Source of the DNA: Alcanivoracaceae bacterium | Lineage (GTDB): Bacteria; Pseudomonadota; Gammaproteobacteria; Pseudomonadales; Alcanivoracaceae | Length of the DNA: 64,000 nt | Assembly: GCA_029212745.1 (NCBI GenBank) | Contig: JARGOL010000017.1 | Coordinates: 1-64,000 of the forward strand | Direction of reading: 5' to 3' | Part shown: positions 63,779-64,000 of the stretch, one piece after another | Numbering within the stretch: the first letter of the stretch is position 1 | Layout of the letters: each line of letters begins with the position of its first letter | Position numbers and translations under genes: made by a program | The notes under the pieces: model-generated | Seen by the model: the letters and a program-made list of their open reading frames with translations, nothing else | Databases searched by the model: none | Told to the model about the DNA's origin: nothing

Positions 63779-64000
63779 TCAGCCAGACACTTCCTGATCC
63801 TCGAACCAGGGTGCGCGGGCTGTCATGATCAGCGCGGCTGCGCGCTCTTCATCCATGCCTTCAATCTCGAGCAGGTCGTCAACGGCCTGCTCAGCAAGAT
63901 CTTCCATGGTGACGATGCCATTGCTGGCCAGCGTCACGGCCAGGTCACGGTCCATGCCTTCCATATTGAGAAGGTCATCGGCCGGCTGGGCCTTTTCCAG
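63779..64000 (-). CDS. nusA: Transcription termination/antitermination factor NusA, C-terminal end only
   Basis: The last 73 residues are visible; the rest lies beyond the right edge. They form an acidic helix-hairpin-helix repeat (DLLNMEGMDRDLAVTLASNGIVT and DLLEIEGMDEERAAALI), the AR2 region that contacts the RNA polymerase alpha subunit or NusG in enteric NusA. Position upstream of infB confirms it. Confidence 0.95.
   Translation of the reverse strand: MEKAQPADDLLNMEGMDRDLAVTLASNGIVTMEDLAEQAVDDLLEIEGMDEERAAALIMTARAPWFEDQEVSG

Overview
The window looks like chromosome of a high-GC gammaproteobacterium close to the Pseudomonas/Alcanivorax lineage. Protein families and gene order support this. 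The blocks rrn-tyrS-M23 peptidase-anmK, erpA-bactofilin-DUF6776-argC-hemJ, dksA-gluQ-cbrX-cbrA-cbrB-(crcZ-like RNA)-pcnB-folK-dNK-panB-panC-panD-acs and nusA-infB-rbfA-truB-rpsO-pnp follow the order I know from Pseudomonas. I could not run a taxonomic search, so the genus is inference.

Layout. Positions 1-112 (minus strand) hold the promoter, boxB-like hairpin and boxA of a ribosomal RNA operon whose 16S gene lies beyond the left edge. tyrS (minus) and a divergent M23 peptidase-anmK pair follow. From about 4.0 to 25.9 kb an accessory block separates anmK from erpA, which are neighbours in Pseudomonas. It carries an AraC regulator divergent from a Baeyer-Villiger monooxygenase; a three-gene cassette (phospholipase C-like exoenzyme, SurA-like chaperone, membrane-anchored helical protein); a solute-binding-like protein; a di-haem peroxidase lipoprotein; a PA2778/PA2779-type pair; a cyanide-insensitive-type bd oxidase (cioAB); a large exported GH35 glycosidase; a 7TM sensor-like protein with a START protein; an oxidoreductase; a PAP2 phosphatase; and an HMG-CoA reductase.

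From 25.9 to 40.7 kb come Fe-S assembly (erpA, with a near-perfect IscR type 1 site upstream), a bactofilin, argC, a ClC channel, hemJ-thiD-thiE-hemL, mrcB with a TPR lipoprotein and a decayed thioredoxin-fold gene, a sugar kinase-Rieske-srkA operon, sfsA and an aminotransferase. From 40.7 to 54.7 kb a collinear core block starts with a DksA carrying about 235 extra Lys/Ala-rich residues. It continues with gluQ, the small gene cbrX, the CbrA/CbrB system, and a CrcZ-like sRNA with four A-rich Hfq/Crc-type motifs and a strong terminator. pcnB, folK, a deoxynucleoside kinase, panBCD and acs follow. From 54.8 kb to the right edge lie a TRL-like lipoprotein, an MscS channel, pnp, rpsO, truB, rbfA, infB and the 3' end of nusA.

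The strongest items for a second look are the Lys/Ala-rich DksA fusion, the CrcZ-like RNA, the phospholipase/chaperone cassette, the IscR site at erpA, and the GAFEGA variant in CbrB. No CRISPR array, insertion sequence, prophage or tRNA gene was seen.
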